Part shown: one piece after another, positions 49,224 to 61,011 of the stretch
Layout of the letters: each line of letters starts with the position of its first letter
How positions within the stretch are numbered: the first letter of the stretch is position 1
NCBI GenBank assembly: GCA_028551475.1
Contig: CM052360.1
Location: 11,024,501 to 11,088,500 of the forward strand
Origin: Casuarina equisetifolia
Lineage: Eukaryota > Streptophyta > Magnoliopsida > Fagales > Casuarinaceae
Length of the DNA: 64,000 nt
Direction: 5' to 3'
Translations under genes and position numbers: made by a program
Notes under the pieces: generated by a model
What the model was told of the DNA's origin: nothing
The model's input: only the letters and a program-made list of their open reading frames with translations
Database searches by the model: none

Positions 49224-51508
49224 CTAACCGACAGCCAACAGCCAAAGCATAATTAGAGATGAAATAGCAATCGTTACCCAGCTAAGGAAGGCCAGGACAA
49301 CTGACATCATATACCTCTGGCATTCTTCTGGAATCTTGCAGCCCCCCAAGTCACTGAAGTACAACACTGCAACGCCCGCTGAGGCAGAAGCTCCTGCAAG
49401 AGACAGTGTCCCCGTCACCTGTTGAATATAAGAATTAATGGAGATATAAATGAGAGCCACTAGAATAAATTTAATCTAAGTTTCATAGAGGCTGACCCAA
49501 TCTCCGACCACAAAGAGGCTAACTAAAACAGGATTATGCAGGACATTCTTTCTCACCAAGGCGTATGCATCCAGCACAGCAAGCACAAAGCTCCAGATGA
49601 CTTGTAAACCCATTGAAGCCAACAGGTAGCTGCAACAACAACAGTGAAAGAAAGAGAGCATAAAACTGTTTCCTTTTGTAGATGATGGTGTTTAACAAAG
49701 TGATAACCTGCATAAATTGTAAGGCATCAGAAATATGAATCAGTTGTCCACAGGTAGTACGTCTCATGTTTTGTAACCACACAAGCTGATGATGGTACAG
49801 TGGAGTATTAAACACCCTCTGTAAACTGAAATGTCTAAAAACCTATACATGTTTCAAGATTGAAATGGCATTTGCACGATCATATGAGGGGCTACGAACA
49901 GGATGGCTAGGGCTTAGACAGAAATGCTTTTGAGAACTTACAGATAGCAATAACAGGTGACAAGATAAGAGAAAAAAAGATTATTTTTGTAAGAACAAAT
50001 GCAAAAAGATAACTCAAGCCATGATGTACAAGCATATCCTGATTCACTGGTTCAATTTTACTATAGTTCTTGGCACATCAAAAGCACATATCTATTGAAT
50101 TTAATTGTAATAGATCATTCACGGCTTTGTGGGTAAAAGGACCTGAGATCAAAAGTTTATGAATATTCGATTGACAATGGCATTACAAGAACATATAAAT
50201 AAATTTTAACTATACACATCACACTCAACCAGGTTTCAAGTTCCAGCAACATACAGAACCAATCAAAAAAGTTAACCTTGGTAAATAATTCCTTTGGTAA
50301 CGGAGCATGGCACATGGCCAAATGAAAAACAAGAACTTTGATTGAAACCTCAATTTCTTCTGAAGCAAAAAACATGTGAAGTGAATAAAGCAATTATTTA
50401 TAAACAATCTTATTAGCCAAGCTATATTGTCTTGATTGAAAGAAGCATTCAGCAATCTAATAGAAAATCGTCGTCACAGTTAAAGCGGCTAAAATTGCAG
50501 AACGCAGTAACTAGGATGTCCTTTTTCTTGCACATCAATGGCTAGAAGCTTATTTCAACTGGGGAAACAAGACCTCCCCTGATATTTGGTAACACTGCAT
50601 AATGAACCACGTGGAAAGATTTGGGAGAAAATGCCAAGAATTCTTTGCTAAAATCAACATATATGTGATCCAAGATCACCATCAAGGAGTAAGAAATTGA
50701 GAAACCTCGACGGTTCAAACTTTCCATTTTCAAAAGGACAATATGTTGGTGCCGACCTCCTCTAAGATGGAACAAAAATGGCAGGCATAGATTGCTACAA
50801 GTACGTTCATGGCCACGGTAAACATAATTCACAAAATTCTACTACAACGTATCGCGACAAAAGGTAGTCAATTCAAGTCATATCACAAGTAGGATGGACA
50901 ACTAATGTAAAGTAGAGTAAAATTTGGTATCCAGTGGAACTCATTGCTAGATTTACCGTAACCAATAGCAAGTTTCAAATACTGAAGTGCATGCTCAACT
51001 TGTTTTTAATTAAAAAGATCATTCCTATTGCCAACGAAATGATGCTCTCATGCCACTTTTAACTTAGTCGCTTGCAAGAAACATCACAATACCAATTCTT
51101 ATCAGTGATTTGCTAGTTCCAACAACATCTGTAAGGCTAATTCTTGCAGATATACATGTATGATGGTCCTCTGATAAATTTATTTCCTTAATAACAATTT
51201 CCCCCCGATGAAATTGTAACTCCCAAACCCCGAAGCAAGTCAGTATGATTGACAGATGAGTCTTAACCTGAAGAGGCATTGCAACGATTATCGATATACT
51301 AGGTTTTGAACAAGATTAACAACAGGAGAAAATAAAATAACTAGAAACCACAGCGCCGGGGAAGGAACAAATACCAGAAAGCTGTGAAATTGAAGAAATT
51401 GTTGGTCGTTGCCATAGAAGTAATCGACCCAACCGCCAAAATGCACTGTGAAATCCTCAGAACAAGCCCAGTGAAAGTCCCGGGCGTCCCAGGAAAATCC
51501 TTCATCAT
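49224..51508 (-). CDS. CASP-like membrane protein, CASPL5B type (3 exons, 153 aa)
   Basis: A four-helix membrane protein of the CASP/MARVEL family. Casparian-strip CASPs form plasma-membrane scaffolds that place lignin; CASPL5 members are widespread and less understood. Exons: 51508-51375, 49629-49497, 49418-49224; borders GT..AG; intron 1 is 1.7 kb. Residues 2-16 carry the PGTPGT block seen at the start of CASPL5 proteins, followed by LVLRISQC. Exon 2 has [15 protein letters not shown] (TM2), then [13 protein letters not shown] into TM3. Exon 3 continues the third helix and ends with SSLIMLWLL (TM4). The start is the first of two adjacent ATGs; open frame further upstream lacks an ATG. Length fits the family. 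Confidence 0.93.
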
Positions 51509-52337
51509 TCTCTCCAATCCCAAGCAAATTTCAGATTCTAAATGGGTCAGAGGAAAAAACCCATCTTCCCAGCTCGTTCAATCACAGAAGAAAACCATCA
51601 AAAATATCCAAAAAGCAAGTGCTCTACAATCCTGTTTCTCCGAGACACCAAATGAGCAAAGCTGACAAAGAACCCGACACAGTGATACCCGGAATCTAAA
51701 ATTGGAGAGTTGGTATGATTTCACATCTGGGATAGTAACTAACTATGAAAAGGCATAGCTTGAATGTGCATTTACGTGTTGGTGCGAGAGAGAGAAAGAG
51801 GGACCTGAAATTTTCCACTAGTCAATACGAGGAAGGAACACCCAAACAAAGCTGGATATCTCTATGTCAGTACCTAACATCGTTCCTCAACTCATCAAAC
51901 ATTAAGGGAAGAGTCAGGGGGCGTGGGCAAACATGGCGTGCGCTAGCACGGAAGAGAGTGGAATTCTTCTCCACGGCACGGGGTAGCGTGAGAACCATGG
52001 CATTTACTTTGGGAGAGCTGTAATTATAAGTATTTTGAGCGTTAGAACATATAATTGTTTAGGAAGAGTGGATATATGTGAAAAATACATTATTTTATAT
52101 AATTCCTCTTTCTTTCGACCTCCTAATAAAATCAATGGTTTCTGGAGAGGTCGTGAATAGATGAACCAAAAATAAGAAACAAACTTTCATTTTAAATGAT
52201 CTATTTTAGGCTATAAACAAGAAACAGTAATAATCTAAATTTGGCATAATATTGTAACTCTTCTAATACTTTTCTATTCACAAAATATTGTTTCTTTTCT
52301 TTTTTCTTTTTTCCTTTTTCTTTTTAATTAATCGCGG
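51509..52337. other. intergenic, upstream of the CASP-like gene
   Basis: Presumed promoter and 5' leader of the CASP-like gene. The 92-codon frame at 51745-52023 (+) has no recognised domain. Confidence 0.55.
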
Positions 52338-52607
52338 CCTTCCCTTTCCGCTTCCCAGCTCTCTCTGGGGCTATCGAGCTCCAGAGCTCTGAAAGGTCGG
52401 AACTTTCAGTCTCAGTCTCAGTCTTCCCCTCGCTCGGTCCTCCCGAAGACGGCCTCACGCTTATGGCTAGCTCGTGGTCCTCAACCTTTTTATCTGGCTA
52501 ACTCCATCTCCATCAGCTTTTTGAGTTCCGAATATCGGGAATTTCGGGATGCGGTTGTGGTGGGAAGTGGGGGCCATGCCCACATCTGATGCTGGTGGCA
52601 AAGTGGG
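52338..52607 (+). pseudogene. orphan GC-rich fragment, possibly the first exon of an organellar MnmG/GidA-like gene
   Basis: One plus frame is open from just after a TAA at about 52,332 to a TGA near 52,588. It starts PSLSASQLSLGLSSS and goes on through an Arg/Ser-rich, transit-peptide-like stretch. It then reads SSEYREF and AVVVGSGGHAH, which resembles the first beta strand and glycine-rich FAD loop of MnmG (V-V-G-G-G-H-A-G). No ATG precedes it in frame, and the next MnmG block is absent. Base composition is clearly more GC-rich than the flanks. It may be a gene fragment or chance; confidence is low. Confidence 0.3.
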
Positions 52608-53471
52608 GCTGCGGCCGAGCTTTTCAGTAACGAGCGTGGCTTGCGCGCGCGAGACAGAGACAGATAAGAGATAGATTAATCAAGAGACAAATAAAAGATC
52701 ATTTAGAAAAACGAGTTTGAGAGAGAAAAGAAAGATCTAGAAAGTGGAAAATGCAAATGTTTTATAGGAAAGATTCGGATGGGAAGGAACCGAATCATAA
52801 TTGCTTGATTTTCGGTACCACAATGCGTGAGTCTATTCTTCACCCAAGTGGCCCTCAAGATCGCTGGCCGGCCGTCGATTGCAGGTCCAAGACTAAACGA
52901 AAGATGCACTTGGCTTTTCCCAAGAACTTAAATACAAATCTTCGAACAATTCCTCTTCAGTAGAAACCATTCTTTGTGATGTGCAGATGAAGGTTCAGAA
53001 CATGATACACTGTTCATGGACTAAGAGCAGATTCTGTCGGCTCACTAGGTAACCGACGAGTTTAATATCTCCACTGCTTCCCAAATCGTTTTCCCATGGT
53101 TATATGATCTTAAAAGCATTTCACTTGCTACCGCAAATTGCCATCACATAAAGAGAACTTCTGGCAGCATTTTATGCAATGTTCATTTTTATCAAGATCA
53201 TTATCCTGATGCGTTGCTCAAATTAATGGCATCAGACTTTACAGATGAAAAGTTGGGGTCCGTTTTTTCAACACGTTAACATTTCTGGAATTCAAACAAC
53301 TCTGAAACATAGCTCTGTATTTGAAAAAGAATGAACTAAAACATGGGCATCTTGCCTCATGTGCAACTTATTTTTCTGTTGTACATGAAGCAAATAGAAG
53401 AAGGTTTAAGACGAAATTCTTGTCTCACTTACTTTCCATAAATTACAAAATTAAGAGGCACTGCTTATAAT
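52608..53471. other. intergenic, downstream of the dioxygenase gene
   Basis: Nothing recognised apart from a short GAGACA-rich patch near 52,650. Confidence 0.55.
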
Positions 53472-55584
53472 TCAATTCCCCTTATTTCCTTGTTTAGCTT
53501 CCAACTTGAAATGTGGTAAGGCAGATTTCTCGTCAAGCCCTTTCTCATCATAATAAGCAACGAAATCTGGCACTGAGGTTTCCCTGTATACAGGGGGACT
53601 ATCTTCTGACAGCAACTCCTTGATGGGGCCATAAATCATTGTTGATTTGTCAAGATGGGGAGTGAAAAAGCATGCAACAGACACTCTTGGTCCTACGTTG
53701 TTTGCTAGCACTCGGTGCTCTACACTTTTAAATCTGTCGTTGGATATAAGCTGCAAATGTACAACAGAAGAATCTTCTTATCGAGGTGATAAACACTTAC
53801 AAAACCAGTTCTTCTCCTATAGTTTTGGCTTTTCAACCTTGAGCAGTTACCGTTAATAACATTCAAAATGTTAAATGCACAAAATTCGAAACATTGAGCA
53901 TGAAAATGCTAAGTGACAACAATCTCAGCTTCAGAATGATTCTGACAAGTTCCATGCCTTTCATCCTAATTATGAGATTTTCGTAAATCCAGAAACCAAA
54001 GTCCGAACTAGTCACCATGATCTTAAGATAAATCATCCTTAAACTTGTAAACTTAATAAAACTTAAGAGACAAAAGAAGACAAGATAATTAATTCTATCT
54101 AGGTGGCTCCTCTTCCTGACCTTTGTTTACAGCTCCCTTATCGTCGCATGCTGTAACGCAATAGGATATCTTTCATTCTCACTTTGCAGTTATGCAACAT
54201 CAACCACTCAAGAGATGAACCACTTCATCTTACATCATTTTCAGATGTGATGCAACGGAACAAGGTCCATTAATGAAGGTATGGTAGCTGTTATATGAAT
54301 GTGAAAATGAGGATCGTGAAATGTGCTCATGCGTGCCTGAATGAGAAGGCATGTTGAAATGATATGAAAACAAACAAATCTTGTGGCCAGCAGATAATGT
54401 ATTTGATACTTTTCAGTAAAAAGTGTTCATTAGTGATTCAGAGTCTTGCCTGCAAGAGATCCCCAATGTTTACAACTAGAGCTCCAGCTACAGGAGGAAC
54501 ATCAATGTAGTGGTTCTGGTGAAGAACTTGAAGTCCCCCAATATGATCTTGAAGTAAGATGGTGAGAAAATCAGGATCTGAGTGTTTGCTCGTGCCCATG
54601 GTCAGTTTAGGCTCAGGGCATGCTGGATAGTAGTGGCTGAGAATAAGATTCCCCTTGGCACAATCCAGACCTATAAGGTGGTCAGGTTTGAGACCAAGTG
54701 CTTCTGATAGCAATTCAAATAAGGTGACCCCCAACTTCTGGACTTGCTTGGAATACTCAATAGTTATGTCTCTGCAAGTCAAAACACGATATAGGAACGA
54801 TAAAAAATAACTGTATTCTTCCCAGAGCATTCAAGTCATTGAAGTTGAGATTAATTGGGAGGGAGAGAATTCAGCTGTCATCTCCAATCCTACCAATTCA
54901 TAATTTTTACACTTGGATTGTTCGTTTTGATAACCATTTAGAATACTATCAGCGAAAGACTGAAATAAAGAAATGATATAAAATTAAGGGGTTGTACAGT
55001 CCTTGAACCTATGAACCCAAGGGAAAAATAAATGAGTACCTGCAGACTGGAGGCAATTCTCGAGGGTTCAGAGGCTCAGGACCCATAACACAGAACAGAG
55101 TATCCCTCCAATTAGCAAATCTGGATTTGTACAAATCGAAGTTACTACCATACTTCACCTTCCGCATCAACTCCCTGGAATAAAAATTAGCCTTCTCCTC
55201 CATCGATAGCTCGTGGAAGCTCCGTGCCGCGTCCAGCATTTCCTGCAACACACTTTCAGCTATTCCATGGTTCACCACCTGAAAGAACCCCACCTCCTCG
55301 GCGGCCTGTCGGACGTCAGCAACTTTATCGGCACGCTTGTCGATGATGTCTGCAAGGTCGATGACGGGAACCGTGAAATGGGTATTGCTTGGCTCGTCGA
55401 ATTGTTGGTCGTCGCTGGCAAGATCCTCCAGTGGCCGAACGAAAATTCTCGGTATTTTGGTTATACCTGCATCCACAAGGCCTTTGACACCGGCCTTGGA
55501 CTCATCGAAGGCCTTTAACTCTTGAAGACGATCATAGTTCACGGAATTCCCAGTCACTGATTCTCCGGCTCCAGTGTTCGTCAT
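53472..55584 (-). CDS. 2-oxoglutarate/Fe(II)-dependent dioxygenase, ACC-oxidase-homolog group (3 exons, 381 aa)
   Basis: A cytosolic oxygenase of the DOXC type, related to Arabidopsis proteins named 1-aminocyclopropane-1-carboxylate oxidase homologs. These are not true ACC oxidases, and the substrate is unknown. Exons: 55584-55040, 54771-54450, 53750-53472. The N-terminal DIOX_N part has [17 protein letters not shown], and [13 protein letters not shown]. Iron ligands are His245 and Asp247 (SKHSDPD) and His301 (VEHRVL). The 2-oxoglutarate-binding pair is Arg311/Ser313 (PRVS), and HYYPACPEP lies at 228-236. All catalytic residues are present. Intron 2 starts with GC instead of GT (CAG|GCAAGA, donor at 54449-54448). 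The start is the first ATG of the open frame. Confidence 0.94.
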
Positions 55585-56283
55585 AATTCTTGCTCTGGGT
55601 TCGGAGAGATGTTGAAACGTGGCTCATAATTTACAAGTTTAAGTTCGGTGTTGTTTTTCCTTCTCTCTTTCTGCTCAACGTGACACCTACCATTAAATCC
55701 ACTTGTAAAGGACGTGTGAGGAGTTTGTTTCTCAACCACTCAAGCTCTTGCTATCATTGAGTGTGAGAGAGAGAGCCTTGCACAGAGAAAAACAGTGAGA
55801 AAGAAACATATAGTTTTGTGTGGAGATTTTAGTATTAATTGTAATTTAGTTTTGAATACAATGCAAATTGGTGTGCAATTTGTGTAGAACAATGAAGAGG
55901 ATAAGAACATCTCTATTTACCTCTAGTGTAGTTGTATTTGGTGAAGAATTTTTGTAAAAAAAAAAATTATACTATTAATTGCAAGTAGTGAAAAACATTT
56001 CTTCCAACTTTACCCATAAATATAGACAATTATTAGCCAAACCACATAAATTTGTATATTCTCTTATGTAATTTTATATTTGTCTATTTATTTTATATTT
56101 AGCCTATATCCAAAATAATATCTTAAGCTTGGTTAAAAGTTCATTTAATCATTAATTTGGACTTAATTAAAACACAACACTAATATTCTTGCTACACATT
56201 ACACATTGATTTGTTGTTTTACAAAACATACTATTATTAAAGCTATTTGGTTTTAATTGTTGGTGTGTAGAATTTCTGATGTA
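55585..56283. other. intergenic, upstream of the dioxygenase gene
   Basis: Presumed promoter of the dioxygenase, then AT-rich sequence leading into the copia gag remnant. Confidence 0.55.
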
Positions 56284-56433
56284 GCCACAATTAAAGCTAA
56301 TGTGGAGAAGTTTAATGACATTAATGATTTTGGTTTATAACTTAAAATAAGAGCTTTGTAAAGCTATCAAGGAATGTTAGTTACATTGAAAGGGAAGGAC
56401 AACCCATCCAAATCTTTGATAGATGAACAAAGG
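56284..56433 (+). mobile_element. Ty1-copia gag fragment, cut by the SIRE-like element
   Basis: The plus frame reads ATIKANVEKFNDINDFGL, then after a stop LKIRAL, then QGMLVTLKGKDNPSKSLIDE. This follows the well-known copia gag pattern (K-F-x-G-x-N-F-x-L-W-x-L-K-M-R-A-L, then Q-Q-G). Two in-frame stops are present, one where the family has Trp. The fragment ends exactly at the start of the LTR at 56434, so it was probably the target of that insertion. Confidence 0.6.
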
Positions 56434-58100
56434 TGTTGGATCCTATAGCAACCTAAGAGAGAGGTGAATTAGGTTTGTTTTTTAAAAATCACTTCTATTT
56501 GTGTTCAATTACTTTTTATGCAATCAAATATGGCATTCAAATATATAAAGCTTAATCAGCAAGCTAATCAAACATAAAGAAGATAAGACACAAATTTACA
56601 CAGTGGTTTGGCTCTTTTCACCTACTTCCATCCTTTTCTCCTTCAACACAACCGGTTGAAGTCTACTTTACTACAAAGCTAGGAGAAACTTTCTCCTACA
56701 CTTTCCAACTCTTCCTCAAGGAGTCAAACAATCCTTACACCAAGGATCACAATTACAATGTGTGTCTTAACATATATCAATAAGTCAAAGTTTATCAAGC
56801 TTATTACAAATTTCAAACTAAGCTTCTATAAGATATGCAATACAAGTTCAAAAGTTTCAAACAACTACTAAAGGCTCAATACAGAGTAATATGAACAAAA
56901 GCCCCAAATTCACTCTAACTCTAGCAGAGTCTACTTGCAAAAAATCAACTTCAATAATAGAGTATAATGAAGCACAAATTGATTCTCTAATAAGCAAATA
57001 ATGAGCTTAGAGATTAGTCACCCAATGAAGATCAAAATCGTAGGTTTGGATGAGCTAGAATGAATAGTATGAGATGCTTCACAGATTGCTTTCTTTGCTT
57101 TTGATTTTCAGACTTGATGCAATGGTGAAGATAAACTTGTTTAAATACCTTCAGAACAACTAACCTCTCACTTCAAAGAGTCGTTCTGACACTTCTGAGC
57201 ATCATCAACTCTTCTTCCCGTTAGGGTTCCTTATTTCCCTCTTCTCTGTCCATTTTCGAGCTTGAGAGAGATAGAATGTTGGGCCTAAGGTTTTGCCTTC
57301 GTTTATTTCAAAACCCCATCCAAAACGGTACAATTTTGGTCTCAACTTAAAACTCTATAATTTGGGTTTTGTGGAACAAGTTTTGGGTCTCACTCAAATC
57401 TTCTTCAATTCTCTCCAATCTTGAATCAATTCTTCGTGGGTCCTTCACAGATTGATAGAGCATCTTTTTCCTTACAAAAATCCTTTGAAATCATCTTTAG
57501 AAACCCTCTAATCTACTTCCAATTTCACTTTTGAGCAGTTAGGGCAAAAACTCGACAAGTTTCACCATTTCTTCAAATTGATCCTCTCTAAGTAGTGGGT
57601 CTTTGATTTCTCTTCACAAAAATATTCTACTCTTCATTAGCTTTCCAACGAGCTATCTTACGCCCTGATCGGAGGTAAAATGGGCGGTCAAATCTACTAG
57701 CGAAGTCACAGCTTCATTGCGGGTCGGATTCTGGGTCGTGACACTTAAATTGGTCGTGGGTCACACATTTTGGACTGGGTCGTGCATTAGGTTGCGTTCT
57801 AGGCCTAGGTTACATTCTCTCGACTGGGTCACACCTCTCTGGATTGAGTCAGACTTTGGACTGGGTCAAACTTTTGGACTAGGCTCATTCTAACCTAATT
57901 TCCTGCATACAATTTCAACATTAATTTTCTTATGAAACTCATAAATAATCAAATATTAATTATAATATTCTCATATTATAATTCTATTTAATTATCAATA
58001 TATTCCAACAAAATGTTATAATATTATCATATTATAATATTATTTTTCTTCATCATCAAAATGTTTATATATTCTAATATCATTAAAATATATTCCAACA
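56434..58100 (-). repeat. 3' LTR of the SIRE-like element
   Basis: 1667 bases, starting TGTTGGATCC and ending ATTCCAACA, so the ends form a short inverted repeat (TGTTGGA/TCCAACA). Its first kilobase aligns with 63000-64000. Confidence 0.9.
57725..57890. repeat. degenerate short repeats within the LTR
   Basis: At least six imperfect copies of a GGACTGGGTC-like unit occur here (TGGACTGGGTC, CGACTGGGTC, GGATTGAGTC and similar), more GC-rich than the rest of the LTR. Confidence 0.7.
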
Positions 58101-58115
58101 TTCTCCCCCTTTTTG
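58101..58115 (-). other. polypurine tract of the SIRE-like element
   Basis: The minus strand reads CAAAAAGGGGGAGAA immediately before the 3' LTR, preceded by CATCATC. This arrangement is typical of SIRE/Maximus-type copia elements. Confidence 0.85.
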
Positions 58116-61011
58116 ATGATGATAAAATAAAACATTTTGATACAATATGAGTTTCCGAGGTAGAGCAACAACTCTTCACTTTTCAAGTTTCCAAATAAAT
58201 ATGATCATTTGTTGCACAACTTTAAGCATATATATTGATGCATAAATTAATCCAAATTCAACACACATCAATATAATCCATAAGAAATATATTCCCTAGA
58301 ACAAGTTATATATTTCTTCCTTTATAGCAAGTTCAAAGTGCATATGACCAATATAATCAATATATATTTCTCCCAAGGTGCATATGACCAATATTTCACA
58401 TGTTATAATAAATTCTACCCTTATAACAAGTTCAAAGTACATCAAATATATATGATTAACATAGCATCATAGCATATATTTCTCCCCCTTTTGGTTTTAT
58501 CAACACTAAAAGCATTAAACCATGGACTATAACCAATATCAGTAAATATTTATCTACACCAAAATCATAAGAATTATGGTATCTGGTTATCTCCAAGAGC
58601 TCACAGCGCCCCGCTTCCTTGCAAAGTAAGCCAACCAGCCATATAACAAATTGTTATGGTGAGAAAAATTTTCTACATGATAATATCTCCCCCATAGAAA
58701 TATAATGAGAGCATATATGCTCAATACATACCATGTTCCCTTTCACATTCTCAAAATTATGCAAAAATTTACAGCAAGATACATGATGAATATAAGGAAG
58801 ACACAGCAGCAACCATTATCATAATATGAACACCATATGATCATAATTAAGAGTTCATAACACTATCATAGTGATAGGAGTCAAAGGTCATAGCAGCACA
58901 CATAGTTGTAGATTCATATTCACAGCATCACCATGTCCATAATGTAAATTCCAGCAACATAATAGAGTAGAGATAGATCTTACAGAGGATGTGTTATATG
59001 CTTAGGCAACCAAAATTTGGAAAGATCATACCAAATTCAATGAATCAAGAGCTCCCCTTGAGTAGTAGCACCTACCATTGTTGTAGAGTGGAGTTTGCAG
59101 CAGAGTTAGGAGTTATGCAGCAGAGTTTTGAGTTTTGCAACAGAATAGCAAGGTAAACTCCCCCTTAAACTAGGAAGGGTCCTTTCTTGTTACAAGAAAG
59201 GGAATGTTAACAATGGAGGCTAATTATGATGCACATGTGTGCCAATACATTCATGTATTGATGCAGATTTTGTAATTTAATAACATTTGTATTATCACAC
59301 TTTAAGGATATAGAACTTTGAAATGAATCAAAATCAGCAAGTTAATTTTTCATTAAAGAACTAATGCACAACAACTACCATTGGCAGTATATTCAGTTTC
59401 AATAATAAAAGTAAAAACAATTTTTTTCTTAGGAAAAATGAAACTAACATATTCAATTGTAAGTTGGTATCACATGTTGGCTTAAGCATGACCACACCGT
59501 GCCTAACAAAGACCCCTCAAAGTTAAAATGCTTAAAGGTCCTCCTTAAATTATGCCAACCGACATCAAATGTTTAATGCAAATACACAATGTGGTAGTAC
59601 ATTTAAACAAACAAAAATAATATTGTAAAAATATATTCAAGCAATCACATTCTCATATTATTATCTAATCATGTTTTCATATGTATTCAATCAATCAACA
59701 ACAATCATACAAGATAGATTCAAGAAGATTTGAAACACATTTTTAAGGTAGAGAACTTCATTTCTTTTACTGCACTTAGATGGGCCAACCATAAGATTCA
59801 AGTGCTATAACTTATCCCCATATAGTCACAATGAGTGCAACAACACAATTTCAACATATATACATCATGTTGAATGTTTTCTTGTTCATTCTTTAATCAT
59901 TAACAAGCTGAAACTTTTGCATATATATTTTGCTACATGGAGATCTTTGCATTTTCATCATTTGCAACAACAAACACAACTCAAGTATATTCAACCTTTA
60001 TCCCAATATCTCATTCAACAATATATTCATATATATCCCATCATTCAGCAAAGTACATGCTTATATAATCATGTTGTATGATTTTTGTATTCCTTCTATT
60101 TGCAGCAGCAAATACATTTCAACATTAAGCATAATGTCAAAAACATCTTAAAATCCTTTTCAAGATGTAGAGATCCCTCTTTCTCTTTTAAAGGTATTAT
60201 GAGTGTAGGAGTAAGAGAGAAAGACATATCAAATACATGAAACATTCAATGAGCCTTTGTTTCTTTGCTTTCCATCAATTTCATTGTAACTTGAATGCAA
60301 AATATATAAAAAGCAACATAATAATTTCTTTAAACAATGTACCACATTAAATGATAGTTCTGTAAATATTCCATGTTTCTACATTACAAATCAACAAAGC
60401 ACATTTTGGCATGTTGTGTCAAATTTATGAGTAAAATCATTAAGATCATACACAACCATGAGATATATGAGTCATACTTAACATTCTTATTAGCAAAATT
60501 TTATAATCATTACAGCATGAGTAAACCTCATAAAGATTTGCAAAACACCCTCTTAAATTATGCAATCATTTAAGCTTTCAAGAAATGAGATACTACTCAT
60601 GTCATTTGCATTAATCTCATTTTTCTATCATGCATAATTCAATCTTATAAAGACTAACTTGTAAGTCTTTGCAATAAGGACTGACTTGTAACATGAAGCA
60701 TATATTTTAATCAATGCTCCCCCTATCATGTTACCATACTAGGATGATGATAATTTTGATAGATGTTCATCAATTTCATCACATTCTTCATCATACACAT
60801 TCATTCACACAATGACCTATATATAGAATTACTTGACATAAGAAGAAAACATTTTTCATCACGTAATTCAACAATTTCCAACAAGTATGCATGATATTTA
60901 GCAAGCATAAATATGATCATATGCAAGTTTATGATTATTATTTCTTACCACACTTATTACCTTATGTTTTACCACAATATGAATGCACACTTATATTGTT
61001 TTGGTTATGTG
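58116..61011 (-). other. internal AT-rich region of the SIRE-like element, no pol recognised
   Basis: About 2.9 kb with only short chance ORFs (for example 59930-60151, 60373-60573 and 60891-61136 on the plus strand). The minus strand carries several extra PPT-like GGGGGAG tracts, at about 58,483, 58,688, 59,160 and 60,717. I see no YVDD, integrase or RNase H block in any frame. Confidence 0.6.

Noticed and set aside
50157..50832. Several 76-96 codon minus-strand frames in the CASP-like intron region
   Set aside because: They lie in intron 1 of the CASP-like gene, lack domains and overlap each other in different frames.
51509..51527. Longer N-terminus for the CASP-like protein
   Set aside because: The extra frame starts only at TTG codons; the first ATG is 51508 and matches the family start.
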